Both the position numbers and the translations under genes were made by a program. DNA of 64,000 bases from Bryobacterales bacterium (lineage in GTDB: Bacteria > Acidobacteriota > Terriglobia > Bryobacterales > Bryobacteraceae), in NCBI GenBank assembly GCA_016721425.1, contig JADKID010000011.1:186001-250000 (forward strand), in the 5' to 3' direction. The notes under the pieces were generated by a model. The model was not told the origin of the DNA, did not search any database, and saw only the letters and a program-made list of their open reading frames with translations. Position 1 is the first letter of the stretch. Every line of letters starts with the position of its first letter. Below, one piece after another: positions 24,861 to 33,399 of the stretch.

Positions 24861-25637
24861 ATGGCCATTCACCCGACCGCGATCATCGATCCCGCGGCTC
24901 GGATTCATCCCGAGGCCGAGATCGGTCCCTTTTGCGTCATCGGCGCCGAGGTAGAGATCGGCGCCCGCACGCGTCTCATGGGCCAAATCTTCGTGGAAGG
25001 CCCCACCTGGATCGGCGAGGACAACATCTTCTACCCCTTCGCCTCCATCGGCGTGGCCTCGCAGGATCTGAAGTACCACGGCGAGCGCACCGAAACGCGC
25101 ATCGGATCCCGCAATAAGGTGCGCGAATTCGTCACCATCCACCGCGGCACCGAGGGCGGCGGCTCGCTGACGGTGATCGGGGACGACAATCTGTTGATGG
25201 CGTATGCGCATATCGCGCACGATGCGAACATCGGCAGCCACTGCATCCTGGGCAACGCGGTGACGCTGGCCGGCCACGTCACCATTGGTGATTGGGCGAT
25301 TGTGGAAGCCTTCTCCGGAGTCCACCAGTTTTGCCGCATCGGCCAGCACGCCTTTGTGGGTGGCTACAGCGTGCTGACCCGCGATGTGCTGCCTTACTCC
25401 CAGACTGTCACCCCGCGCGAATCCCGCGTTTTTGGCGCCAACAAGGTGGGGCTGAAGCGCCGCGGCTTTGAGCCGGAGACTATCGACGGCCTGCACAAGT
25501 CGTTCCGCCTGCTGGGCAGCGACACCCTGAACACCACCCAGGCGATCGAGCAGATCAACAGCGAGGTGCCGCCGTCGCCGCAAGTGGACGAGCTGATCGA
25601 GTTTATCCGCTCGGCTCAGCGTGGATTCATCAAGTGA
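24861..25637 (+). CDS. lpxA: UDP-sugar acyltransferase LpxA
   Basis: 258 residues; first step of lipid A synthesis. The left-handed beta-helix hexapeptide repeats begin at HPTAIIDPAARIHPEAEIGP. The conserved FASIGVASQDLKYHGE, VTIHRGT and the catalytic histidine region IAHDANIGSHCILGN (E. coli His125) are intact, and the C-terminus is helical. Whether the acceptor is UDP-GlcNAc or its 3-amino analogue cannot be told, but a downstream Gfo/Idh gene raises the second possibility. Confidence 0.96.
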   Translation: MAIHPTAIIDPAARIHPEAEIGPFCVIGAEVEIGARTRLMGQIFVEGPTWIGEDNIFYPFASIGVASQDLKYHGERTETRIGSRNKVREFVTIHRGTEGGGSLTVIGDDNLLMAYAHIAHDANIGSHCILGNAVTLAGHVTIGDWAIVEAFSGVHQFCRIGQHAFVGGYSVLTRDVLPYSQTVTPRESRVFGANKVGLKRRGFEPETIDGLHKSFRLLGSDTLNTTQAIEQINSEVPPSPQVDELIEFIRSAQRGFIK

Positions 25638-26458
25638 AGTACGGCCTGATCGCCGGCAGCGGCCGGTTTCCTATCCTGGCTTTGGAGACGGCGCGCGCGC
25701 TTGGTCACGAAGTGGTGGTGATCGCCATCAAGGAGAACGCGCCGCCGGAGGTGGAGCAACTGGGCACGTCCTGCCACTGGATCACGATCGCCGAATTGGG
25801 CAAGCTGATCGACATCCTCCACAAAGAGCAGGTGACCGAGGTGGTGATGGCGGGCCAGGTGAAGCACACTTCGCTCTTCAGCACGTTGAAGCCGGACTGG
25901 CGCCTTTTCAAGCTACTGCTCTCGCTGCCCTCGCGCAATACCGACGCTCTCATCGGCGGCGTGCAGGCCGAGCTGGCCAAGGAGGGCATCCGCCTGGCCG
26001 ATTCCACGCTGCTGCTGAAACCGTTGCTGGCCGCCGAGGGCGTGCTCACGCGCCGCAAGCCTGATGAAGACGAGGGCAAGGACATCGCCTACGGACGCCG
26101 CGTGGCCGGCGCCCTGGCCGGCTTTGACATCGGCCAGAGCGTGGCCATCAGCGAGCGCGCCTGCGTGGCCGTGGAGGCCATGGAGGGTACCGACGCCATG
26201 CTGCGCCGCGCCGCCTCGCTGGTGAACGGGCGCGCCTTGCGCCTGGTGAAAGTATCCAACCGCCGCAAGCACCTGCTCTTTGACGTGCCGGTGGCCGGGC
26301 CCGGGACGATCCGGACCATGGCGGAGACCGGCGCCACCGCGCTCGCCATCGACGCCGGCCGCACGCTGCTGCTGGATCGCGACGAGATGCTCGATCTGGC
26401 TGAGCGGCACAAAATCGCAATCGTCGGCCACCCGCCGGCAGAGGCAGAAGAAGTATGA
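25634..26458 (+). CDS. lpxI: UDP-2,3-diacylglucosamine pyrophosphatase LpxI
   Basis: 274 residues, DUF1009/LpxI family: YGLIAGSGRFPILALETARA at the N-terminus and the C-terminal catalytic domain with DIGQSVAISERACVAVEAMEG and AGPGTIRTMAETGATALAID. LpxI replaces LpxH in many non-proteobacteria and releases UMP to give lipid X. GTG 25634 overlaps the lpxA stop (GTGA), so translation is coupled. Confidence 0.94.
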   Translation: MKYGLIAGSGRFPILALETARALGHEVVVIAIKENAPPEVEQLGTSCHWITIAELGKLIDILHKEQVTEVVMAGQVKHTSLFSTLKPDWRLFKLLLSLPSRNTDALIGGVQAELAKEGIRLADSTLLLKPLLAAEGVLTRRKPDEDEGKDIAYGRRVAGALAGFDIGQSVAISERACVAVEAMEGTDAMLRRAASLVNGRALRLVKVSNRRKHLLFDVPVAGPGTIRTMAETGATALAIDAGRTLLLDRDEMLDLAERHKIAIVGHPPAEAEEV

Positions 26459-27426
26459 GTGATGCAAAAGTCCGCGTGGCGGTAGCCGGCGCCGGCATGT
26501 TTGGCCGCAACCATCTGCGCGTGATCCGCGAATCTGGCCTGGCCGAGCTGGCCGGCGTGTACGATCTGGACACCGCCAAGGCGCAGGCCGCCGCCCAGGA
26601 GTTCGGTTGCCGGGCCTACGAGAGCCTGGAGGACCTCGCCGGGCATGCCCAGGCCGCCGTGGTCGCCGTGCCCACCGTGGCCCATTGCAGCGTCGCCTGC
26701 GCCCTGCTGGAGGCCGGGCTGGACGTGCTGGTGGAGAAGCCCATCGCCGCCACAGTGGCCGAGGCCGGGGCGATGAACACCGCCGCCCGCCAGCACGGCC
26801 GGATCCTGCAATGCGGCCACTTGGAGCGCTTCAATCCCGCCGTGCAGGCCGCCATGAAGATGGTGACCATGCCGCTGTTTTTTGAGATCCACCGTCTGAG
26901 CATCTTCACGCCGCGCAGCCTGGATGTGGATGTCGTCTCGGACCTGATGATCCACGACCTCGACATCCTGCTCGCCTTCACGGGGCGCATGCCCGAGGAG
27001 GTCCGCGCCGCCGGCATCCCCGTACTTTCCTCCCGCGCCGATATCGCCAACGTGCGGCTGGCCTTTTCCGGCGGCTGCATCGCCAACCTCACCGCCTCGC
27101 GCGTCTCCACCGAGCGGGTCCGCAAGCTGCGCTTCTTCCAGCCGCGCCAATACATTTCAGTGGATTATGCCAAGCAGGAATGTGTCGCCATCGGGGTGGA
27201 CGACAAGCGCAACGTGCAGTTTCTACCGCAGATCATCCAGAAGGAAGAGCCGCTGAAGCGCCAGTTCGCCTCGTTTCTCGATTGCATCGCCACACGGAAT
27301 CTACCGGTGGTGGACGGCGTGGCGGCCGCCAAAGCGCTGGAGCTCGCCAGTATTATCCAGAGCGGCATGGAAGATCACGGCAAGATCGTAGCTTCCGCAC
27401 TCGCCGCCGCGTCTATCAAACAGTAG
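26455..27426 (+). CDS. Gfo/Idh/MocA oxidoreductase in lipid A operon (GnnA-like?)
   Basis: 323 residues. The Rossmann motif VAVAGAGMFGRNHLRV, the catalytic lysine in LVEKPIAAT (EKP motif) and the segment VVSDLMIHDLDILLAFTG are all present, as in sugar-nucleotide 3-dehydrogenases. In Acidithiobacillus a member of this superfamily, GnnA, oxidises UDP-GlcNAc at C3 and is encoded beside lpxA for amide-linked lipid A. Position here (lpxA-lpxI-this gene, 4-bp ATGA overlap) suggests the same, but no GnnB-type aminotransferase is in the window. The specific role is inference. Confidence 0.85.
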   Translation: MSDAKVRVAVAGAGMFGRNHLRVIRESGLAELAGVYDLDTAKAQAAAQEFGCRAYESLEDLAGHAQAAVVAVPTVAHCSVACALLEAGLDVLVEKPIAATVAEAGAMNTAARQHGRILQCGHLERFNPAVQAAMKMVTMPLFFEIHRLSIFTPRSLDVDVVSDLMIHDLDILLAFTGRMPEEVRAAGIPVLSSRADIANVRLAFSGGCIANLTASRVSTERVRKLRFFQPRQYISVDYAKQECVAIGVDDKRNVQFLPQIIQKEEPLKRQFASFLDCIATRNLPVVDGVAAAKALELASIIQSGMEDHGKIVASALAAASIKQ

Positions 27427-27443
27427 AGGCCCACCATCCATTC

Positions 27444-28505
27444 ATGCTTGAGGGATTTCAGCGCTATTGGCACGCCGATCAGGAGGAGCCCCAGTTCCTG
27501 CTCGATCTGGCCGGGCCTGAGGCCAGGTCGCGTTACCGGACCCGTGCCCTTGGCGCGGTGGGCTATCACATTGCGCTACTTGTGTTCGCGCTGAACGCGC
27601 CTTCCAGCGCCGTACGTTACAGTGACGCCCCGCGGGTGATGGTGGACATTCGCCGGGCGACGCCGTTGATCGCCCCGCGCGACGTGCCGCCTTTCCAGGT
27701 GACGCAGAAGGAGCCGCAGCGGAGCAAGCCTGCCGCTGAGGTTGATCTGGCCTCACTGATGCCGAAGCCTGAAATCCGCCAGACGCCGATGACGCCCGCC
27801 GGTAAGCCGTTCCAACCGCCCGCTGCGCCGGCCGTTCCGCCCTCTCCGCGCCCCGCGCCGGTGATTGAGGCTCCCCGGATTGAGATGGCGCAGCAGGCAG
27901 TACCGGACGTGTCCAACGCGCCGAAACTCCCCAACCTGCCGCCGCCTCCGGAGCAGCCGAAGGCCTCGCCCTTTGAGCGCCCGTCCAGCGGAATGGGTGT
28001 TCGCGGTCCCGGGCAGACTGCCGGCGCCGCGCCGAAGCTTAGCGTGGACGACGCTCTGCGCGCTGCCGCGCGAGGCGGCGCTGGCCGAGGCGTGGTGGTG
28101 GGCGATGTAGGCGCCGGCGGCGCCGGCGGTATCAGTGAGGGCATTCTGCAATCGGCCTCGCCGCAGAAGACTGCCAGCAGTCTCGAACTGCTCAGCGATC
28201 CGCAGGGCGTCGATTTCCGGCCCTACCTCGTACAGGTGCTGGCCTCGGTGAAGCGAAACTGGCAATCGGTCTTTCCGGAGAGCGCCCGCCTGGGCCGCCA
28301 GGGCCGCGTGGCCATCCAGTTTTCCATTGATAAGTCCGGGAGCGTGCCCAAGCTGGTGATCGCCAATCCGTCCGGCGCCGAGGCGCTGGATCGAGCCGCC
28401 GTCGCCGGCATCAGCATGTCGAATCCCTTCCCGCCGCTGCCGAACGAATTTCGCGGGCGCGAAATCCGGGTCCAGCTTATGTTCTCCTACAACCTGCCAA
28501 GATGA
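27444..28505 (+). CDS. TonB-like protein with proline-rich linker
   Basis: 353 residues. An N-terminal cytoplasmic stretch is followed by one membrane helix (~40-58: ALGAVGYHIALLVFALNAP), a long Pro/Ala-rich periplasmic linker (~80-215) and a C-terminal TonB-type domain (~255-350: YLVQVLASVKRNWQSVFPES, then GRVAIQFSIDKSGSVPKL). It could couple inner-membrane energy to the outer membrane, but no exbB/exbD is nearby. It follows the Gfo/Idh gene by 17 bp and overlaps the next small gene by 4 bp. Confidence 0.82.
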   Translation: MLEGFQRYWHADQEEPQFLLDLAGPEARSRYRTRALGAVGYHIALLVFALNAPSSAVRYSDAPRVMVDIRRATPLIAPRDVPPFQVTQKEPQRSKPAAEVDLASLMPKPEIRQTPMTPAGKPFQPPAAPAVPPSPRPAPVIEAPRIEMAQQAVPDVSNAPKLPNLPPPPEQPKASPFERPSSGMGVRGPGQTAGAAPKLSVDDALRAAARGGAGRGVVVGDVGAGGAGGISEGILQSASPQKTASSLELLSDPQGVDFRPYLVQVLASVKRNWQSVFPESARLGRQGRVAIQFSIDKSGSVPKLVIANPSGAEALDRAAVAGISMSNPFPPLPNEFRGREIRVQLMFSYNLPR

Positions 28506-28669
28506 CACCACTGCGCAAACGATTCCGCTTCGCCCTGGCGATCTACGCCGTGCTCGGCGCCGCCGCCTGGTTTACGCTCGACGGCGATTCCCGCTGGGTT
28601 GTGCTGGTGGTGATGGCGGCTCTGGCCGTCAAGTCGTGGGTCGCCCTGCTACGCGACGAGCAGCCCTAG
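28502..28669 (+). CDS. 55-residue membrane protein
   Basis: Short gene whose ATG overlaps the TonB-like stop as ATGA. It has a basic start (MTPLRKRFRF), two predicted membrane helices (ALAIYAVLGAAAWFTL and WVVLVVMAALAVKSWVALL) separated by DGDSR, and the tail RDEQP. Codon use and the translational overlap support a real gene. Function unknown; it may form a small partner of the TonB-like protein. Confidence 0.65.
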   Translation: MTPLRKRFRFALAIYAVLGAAAWFTLDGDSRWVVLVVMAALAVKSWVALLRDEQP

Positions 28670-29206
28670 CGCCGGATCCCCCCGCCAATGGGGGCATTGC
28701 CTGTACCAGGATGAGAAAACCCTTAGGGAAATTCTCAGTATGAAACTCAGGTATGCCGTCTAGTGGGAATTGCTAAGAAACCCGTTACTATCAGCCGAAG
28801 AGTAAAGGTAAGACGCAGATCTACCTCAGTGAGACGACTGAATTTGTTCCGTTATGGAACTGTGTGTTTCAGGTTGATGGGGATGGCAGGCATGCGCAGC
28901 AGTAAATCCGTCACAAAGCGAAACAGTTCGCCTGAACGGAGACACTCGCGGCAACTCCCGCTGTTTGATACGGAAACCGCGGCCCTTGGAGAAGGCCTAA
29001 AGAATCTGTCACTTGCCGCCGAGAGATCGGCGGACTCCGGCGAAAGCCTGAGCCCAATCCTGATTGGCCCCCCGATTGCCTTAGAAAAGCTGTCGGGACG
29101 CAGTATCCAGAACCGGACGAGCCCGACAGCCCCAAAGAAAGCACAGCCCTCCAACAGAGAGGGCGGCGAGGGGCAAATTTTGGCAAAGAAGGCGAAGGAT
29201 ACTCTC
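28670..29206 (+). other. Long leader/intergenic region before sigma factor
   Basis: 537 bp with no separate gene. An inverted repeat TGAGAA...TTCTCA lies at 28712-28737 around CCCTTAGGG. From 28763 the sigma-factor frame stays open for 148 codons, but third-position GC is visibly lower than in neighbouring genes and no ribosome binding site precedes the upstream starts. It is either a long 5' leader or a poorly conserved N-terminal extension. Confidence 0.4.
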
Positions 29207-29980
29207 ATGGCTAGGGCAACGGCTGTTGTATTGGTAAAGGAATCGCCGAAACGGGACATTCGGCTGGAACAGCGTGATCGCGTGGTGATGGAACACCTGC
29301 CCCTGGTGAAAGCCATCGCGGTCCGCGTCCACGAGAGTCTGCCGGTCCATGTCGAACTCGACGACCTGGTGCACGCAGGCATTCTGGGCTTGTTTGACGC
29401 GGCGACCAAGTATAATCCGGACAAGAAGGTTGTCTTCTCCAGCTACGCCAAGCATCGCATCAAGGGCGCGATTCTTGATTCCTTGCGCCAGCTCGATTGG
29501 GCCTCGCGCGATCTGCGCCGTCGCCACAAGCAGGTAGAGCAGATCACTCGCGATCTCTGCACCACGCTCCAACGCCAACCCACCGAAGACGAACTTGCCG
29601 CCAAGATGGGCGTCGAGGTTTCCCGCTGGCGCCAGATGGCTCTCGATCTTCGCAATGTCGGCTTGGTTTCCGCCTCCACGCGCTCCCAGGACAACGAGGA
29701 TCTCCCTGCTCCCGACTTCCCCAGCAAGCCCGAATCCCAGCCGGATTCCATGTGCGCCCGCGAGGAGATGAAGGAAAAGCTCGAGGTCGCCATGGCCATC
29801 CTGCCGGACCGTTACAAGAAGGTCGTCGTCCTCTACTACACCAATGAGTTGACGATGAAAGAGATCGGCGGCATGCTCGGGATCAACGAAAGCCGCGTCT
29901 CCCAGATCCACAAGTCCGCCCTCGAAAAGATGGCCGTTGTGCTGCAATCAAACGGGATCAGCTCCAGCAGCGCTTTCTAG
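29207..29980 (+). CDS. FliA/WhiG-type RNA polymerase sigma factor
   Basis: 257 residues from ATG 29207, which has GAAGGA eight bases upstream; this decides the start. Region 2 (EHLPLVKAIAVRVHESLP then VHVELDDLVHAGILGLFDAA and YAKHRIKGAILDSLRQLDW) is distinctive of the sigma-28 family, followed by region 3 (LQRQPTEDELAAKMGVEVSR) and region 4 (LPDRYKKVVVLYYTNELTMK with EIGGMLGINESRVSQIHKSA). No motility genes are in the window, so its regulon is unclear. An open extension reaches back to 28763. Confidence 0.9.
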   Translation: MARATAVVLVKESPKRDIRLEQRDRVVMEHLPLVKAIAVRVHESLPVHVELDDLVHAGILGLFDAATKYNPDKKVVFSSYAKHRIKGAILDSLRQLDWASRDLRRRHKQVEQITRDLCTTLQRQPTEDELAAKMGVEVSRWRQMALDLRNVGLVSASTRSQDNEDLPAPDFPSKPESQPDSMCAREEMKEKLEVAMAILPDRYKKVVVLYYTNELTMKEIGGMLGINESRVSQIHKSALEKMAVVLQSNGISSSSAF

Positions 29981-29994
29981 CTGGAGCCTCGCAG

Positions 29995-31728
29995 TTAGCG
30001 GAACTCCAGCCGGTAAGGCATCACTCGCAGAACGCCGCCCGTCAACCACGGCGCCACGCCTGCCGGCAGTTGCCGCAGCAGGATGGATGCCTCGGACTCC
30101 GCGCCCGCGGACGCATCGGCTCCGGAGCGATTGAGCAGTTGCTCCCACAATGACTTGCGCGCTGGGAAGACCACCAGCCGCACCGGCTCATCTTCACTCA
30201 GGCTCGCCTGCTTGCGCAGTACCTCCAGGGCCCGGTCCAGCCCGCCCAACTCATCCACCAGGTTTCGCTCTTTGGCCTGGGACCCCAGCCACACTCTGCC
30301 CTGCGCCAGCGGGTCAATCTCCGCCGGAGTCTTCCTGCGCCCCGCCGCGACGCGCTGGAGAAAGCCGTCGTAGATGAATTGCAGCGATTCGCGCAGCTTG
30401 GCGCGGCCCTCGGGCGTCAGCTTCTGGTAGTCGGAATCGATGTCGGCGAAGCGGCCCCGTTTCAGAATCTCCTTCGACATCCCGATCTTGTCGTACAGGC
30501 CCTTCAGGTTCACCTTGCCGTAGATCACGCCGATGGACCCTGTTAGTGTGCCGGGATAGGCGATGATGGGGTCGCCGGTCATCGCGATGTAGTATCCGCC
30601 CGACGCGGCGACGTCTCCCATCGAGATCACTAGCGGCTTCTTCTTGGCGAACTTCTTCAATTCCGCCAGAATTTCGTCAGAGGCGATGGCGTCGCCGCCA
30701 GGCGAATCCACGCGCAGGATGACGCCGCGGATTCCGGGGTCGGATGCGATCAGATTCAGTTGCCGCGTGATGCCGTGCGGGTTGATGCTGCGGTCCTCGC
30801 CAAACACATTGGCCGCGGAGCCGCGCAGAATGTCGCCGGACGCCACCAGGTAGGCAATGTCACGCGCCTTCTTCTGCCGGCCGCCGCTGGTTTGGATGTA
30901 GGCGCGGGCCGAGATCGATTGGCCCACCTCCACCTGCGATTTCTTAGCCAGTTTTTCATCGGCGTCGCCTTCATACAGCAATTCGTCGATCAGCCCGTTC
31001 TCTTTCGCCTTGGGCGCTAGGAACGGCCCGTCGTCGAGCATGGCGCGCACCTGCTCCGGCTTCATCTTTCTGCCGCGCCCGATGGCGTCGCACAGACGGG
31101 GGAACAGGTCGTCCAGAATCGAGTTCAGTGCTTCGCGCGTTTCCGGGGTCATGGACGTGCGGCTGAAGGTGTCGCCGGCGTCTTTGTACTTGCCGACGTG
31201 CTCCACTTCCACTTCCACACCGATCTTGTCGAGTGTGCCCTTGAAGTAGCTGGCCTCGATCCGCATACCCTTCATGTCCATCAGGTCTTCGGGCGAGAGG
31301 AAGATTCGGTCCGCGCCGGCGGCCACGTAGTATTCGCGCATGCCCGGCGTCGCCAGCCATGCGTACACGGGCTTGCCCGCTTTGCGCACTGCCGCGATGC
31401 CCTGCCGGATCTCATCCAACTTGCCCCACCCGGCCGCTAGGCCGCGAGGCTTCAACATCACGCCCTTGATGTTGGGATCGCGCGCCGCGCGCCGCAACGT
31501 GCTCCAGACCTCGGCCACGGTGAGCGGCGTGCGGTCTTCCAGGCCCGGAAAAGGCGCTGCCATCGGCGGCGCCTCCGGGAGATCGCCTTCCAGGCGCAAC
31601 GACAGCCAAGCGACTTTCGGCGCCTCCGGCTCCCGCTTGCTGAAGCGGATGGCGGCGAACATCAGCACCACGCCGGTAACGCCGGCAATGATCAGGCCGG
31701 CCAGAATGCCTAGAAGGAATCTCTTCAT
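29995..31728 (-). CDS. sppA: Signal peptide peptidase SppA, 67-kDa type
   Basis: 577 residues, the long duplicated form. One N-terminal membrane helix (MKRFLLGILAGLIIAGVTG) anchors two ClpP-like domains. The catalytic lysine is in GKYKDAGDTFSR (Lys182) and the nucleophile in GDVAASGGYYIAM (Ser376), matching the Lys/Ser dyad of E. coli SppA. It degrades cleaved signal peptides in the membrane. The start is 6 bp after the stop of the isomerase-like gene on the same strand. Confidence 0.94.
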   Translation of the reverse strand: MKRFLLGILAGLIIAGVTGVVLMFAAIRFSKREPEAPKVAWLSLRLEGDLPEAPPMAAPFPGLEDRTPLTVAEVWSTLRRAARDPNIKGVMLKPRGLAAGWGKLDEIRQGIAAVRKAGKPVYAWLATPGMREYYVAAGADRIFLSPEDLMDMKGMRIEASYFKGTLDKIGVEVEVEHVGKYKDAGDTFSRTSMTPETREALNSILDDLFPRLCDAIGRGRKMKPEQVRAMLDDGPFLAPKAKENGLIDELLYEGDADEKLAKKSQVEVGQSISARAYIQTSGGRQKKARDIAYLVASGDILRGSAANVFGEDRSINPHGITRQLNLIASDPGIRGVILRVDSPGGDAIASDEILAELKKFAKKKPLVISMGDVAASGGYYIAMTGDPIIAYPGTLTGSIGVIYGKVNLKGLYDKIGMSKEILKRGRFADIDSDYQKLTPEGRAKLRESLQFIYDGFLQRVAAGRRKTPAEIDPLAQGRVWLGSQAKERNLVDELGGLDRALEVLRKQASLSEDEPVRLVVFPARKSLWEQLLNRSGADASAGAESEASILLRQLPAGVAPWLTGGVLRVMPYRLEFR

Positions 31729-31734
31729 CTCAAC

Positions 31735-32625
31735 CTATACGCCTTCGAGAATCATATCCACGCGCTTGCTCAGGTCTTTCAGGTAGGCCGCGTCGCCGCC
31801 GCTTACTTCCACCGTTGCATCGCCCTTGTAGCCGATCTCGCCCAGCGCCTTGTGAACTTCTTTCCAGTTGATGTCGCCATCGCGAAGATTCACGAAGTCC
31901 GCCGTCTGCTTTTTGATCTGCGGATCGCGCTTCCAGGTGAAGTCCTTGAAGTGCACCTTCACAATGCGCGGGCCCAGGATGCGGATCCAATCCTGCGGAT
32001 ATCCGTAGAGCACCATGTTGCCGACGTCAAAGTACGCCTTCACCCACGGGCTCTTGAACTGATCCACGTAGTGAGCCATCTCGATGGGGCTCAGCAGGAA
32101 CTTGTTCCAAACCTCTTCCACGCCGATGATGATCTTCATCTGCCTGGCCATCGGTTCCAGCTTCTTGATCTGGGCCACCGAGCGATCCCAAGCCTGTTGA
32201 TAGCCGACCTCGGCATTCACTACTGCCGGCACCAGCAGCACGGTGCTCGCGCCCCATAGCTTCGCGTTCTGAAAGCTGGTCTCCATGCCCTTCATAGACT
32301 TGGCGACCACCGCCGGATCGGGGCTGGAAAGCGGAAACTGCCAGTGATCCCGGTTCATCACCGAATGGATCGGCATACCAGTCTTTTCGCTGGCTGCCTT
32401 GATTTCCTGGGCAATCTTGAGGTCGTCCTCGGTGCCGCACTCCATCGACTGGAATCCTGATTCCTTCGCGAGCGCGAACCGGTCGGCGATGGAAAGCGAT
32501 TTGGGCAGCATGCCGAGAAGGATGCCCTTGCGGATCGGCAGCCGGGTACCGGCAGCTTGAGCGGTGGCGTGCGTGGCGCTGAATCCCAATGCCGCCGCCG
32601 TGGAAACGAACGATCGTCTGTTCAT
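31735..32625 (-). CDS. Tat-exported TIM-barrel sugar isomerase/epimerase-like protein
   Basis: 296 residues. The N-terminus MNRRSFVSTAAALGFSATHA is a twin-arginine signal peptide. The mature part is an AP-endonuclease-2/xylose-isomerase-like barrel (FALAKESGFQSMECG; IIIGVEEVWNKFLLSPIE; YFDVGNMVLYGYPQDWIR; VKVHFKDF), with the Glu/Asp/His ligand pattern typical of this fold. Such RR-leader isomerases are common in acidobacteria and planctomycetes; substrate unknown. It is upstream of sppA by 6 bp. Confidence 0.85.
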   Translation of the reverse strand: MNRRSFVSTAAALGFSATHATAQAAGTRLPIRKGILLGMLPKSLSIADRFALAKESGFQSMECGTEDDLKIAQEIKAASEKTGMPIHSVMNRDHWQFPLSSPDPAVVAKSMKGMETSFQNAKLWGASTVLLVPAVVNAEVGYQQAWDRSVAQIKKLEPMARQMKIIIGVEEVWNKFLLSPIEMAHYVDQFKSPWVKAYFDVGNMVLYGYPQDWIRILGPRIVKVHFKDFTWKRDPQIKKQTADFVNLRDGDINWKEVHKALGEIGYKGDATVEVSGGDAAYLKDLSKRVDMILEGV

Positions 32626-32718
32626 AAGAAAACTCCGCGCCAGATCCTGCTGGCCTGAAGTCGATTGTATCGCCCTTCGAGCCTCCAGGTACCTGCCGCG
32701 GAGTGGAGGAAACCGCAA

Positions 32719-33384
32719 CTAGACCATGTTCGGGATCTTGATGATCTTCTTTTGGATGGCGTACTGCACGAGCTGAGCTTTGTTGTGGATGTCGAGCTTG
32801 CGCATGAGGTTGAACTTGTGGGCTTCGACGGTCTTAACGCTGAGATTCAGATCGCAGGCGATCTCCTTGACCGAGTTGCCTTCGGCCAGGAGTTTCAGCA
32901 CTTCGCGTTCGCGCGTGGTGAGCGTGGCGAAGCGGGGCAGCCGGTTGGCGGATTTGATGCGCGAGCGGAAGTCGTCCACCAATTGCGAGAGCATGCGGGG
33001 GCTCAGATAGCTGCCGCCGCGGCAGACGTCGCGGATGGCGAGAGTCAGCTGGGCGGCGGGGCTGTCCTTCAGCACGTAGCCGTTGGCGCCCACCTCCATG
33101 CCTTCGACGAGGTAGTCCTCATCGTCGTACATGGTCAGCATCAGGACCTTGGTTTCCGGCCTGTTTTTCTTGATCTGGCGTGTCGCCTCGAAACTGCTGA
33201 GGCCGGGCATGCCGATGTCCATCAGGACGAGGTCCGGCCGCATCTCGGCCGCCCGGTCGACGATGTCCCCACCGTTTGCGGCCTCGCCGATGACTTCCAT
33301 GTCAGTCTCGGCCGAAATCAGCTGCCGAATGCCCTGACGGAACAGGGTGTGATCGTCCGCCAACATGATCCTGATCTTCGCCAT
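32719..33384 (-). CDS. NarL/LuxR-type response regulator
   Basis: 221 residues. Receiver domain with Asp10/Asp11, phospho-acceptor Asp56 (VLMDIGMPG), Thr84 and Lys106 (VLKDSP). The C-terminal LuxR helix-turn-helix is LTTREREVLKLLAEGNSVKE followed by IACDLNLSVKTVEAH. It is encoded 15 bp after the histidine kinase, with which it should form a two-component pair. Target genes are unknown. Confidence 0.94.
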   Translation of the reverse strand: MAKIRIMLADDHTLFRQGIRQLISAETDMEVIGEAANGGDIVDRAAEMRPDLVLMDIGMPGLSSFEATRQIKKNRPETKVLMLTMYDDEDYLVEGMEVGANGYVLKDSPAAQLTLAIRDVCRGGSYLSPRMLSQLVDDFRSRIKSANRLPRFATLTTREREVLKLLAEGNSVKEIACDLNLSVKTVEAHKFNLMRKLDIHNKAQLVQYAIQKKIIKIPNMV

Positions 33385-33399
33385 AAATCACTCCAGAGC

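Noticed and set aside
28763..29206. Using the long start of the sigma factor (GTG 28763)
   Set aside because: No Shine-Dalgarno at the GTG, lower codon bias, and a strong ribosome site at ATG 29207, where sigma-28 homology begins shortly after.
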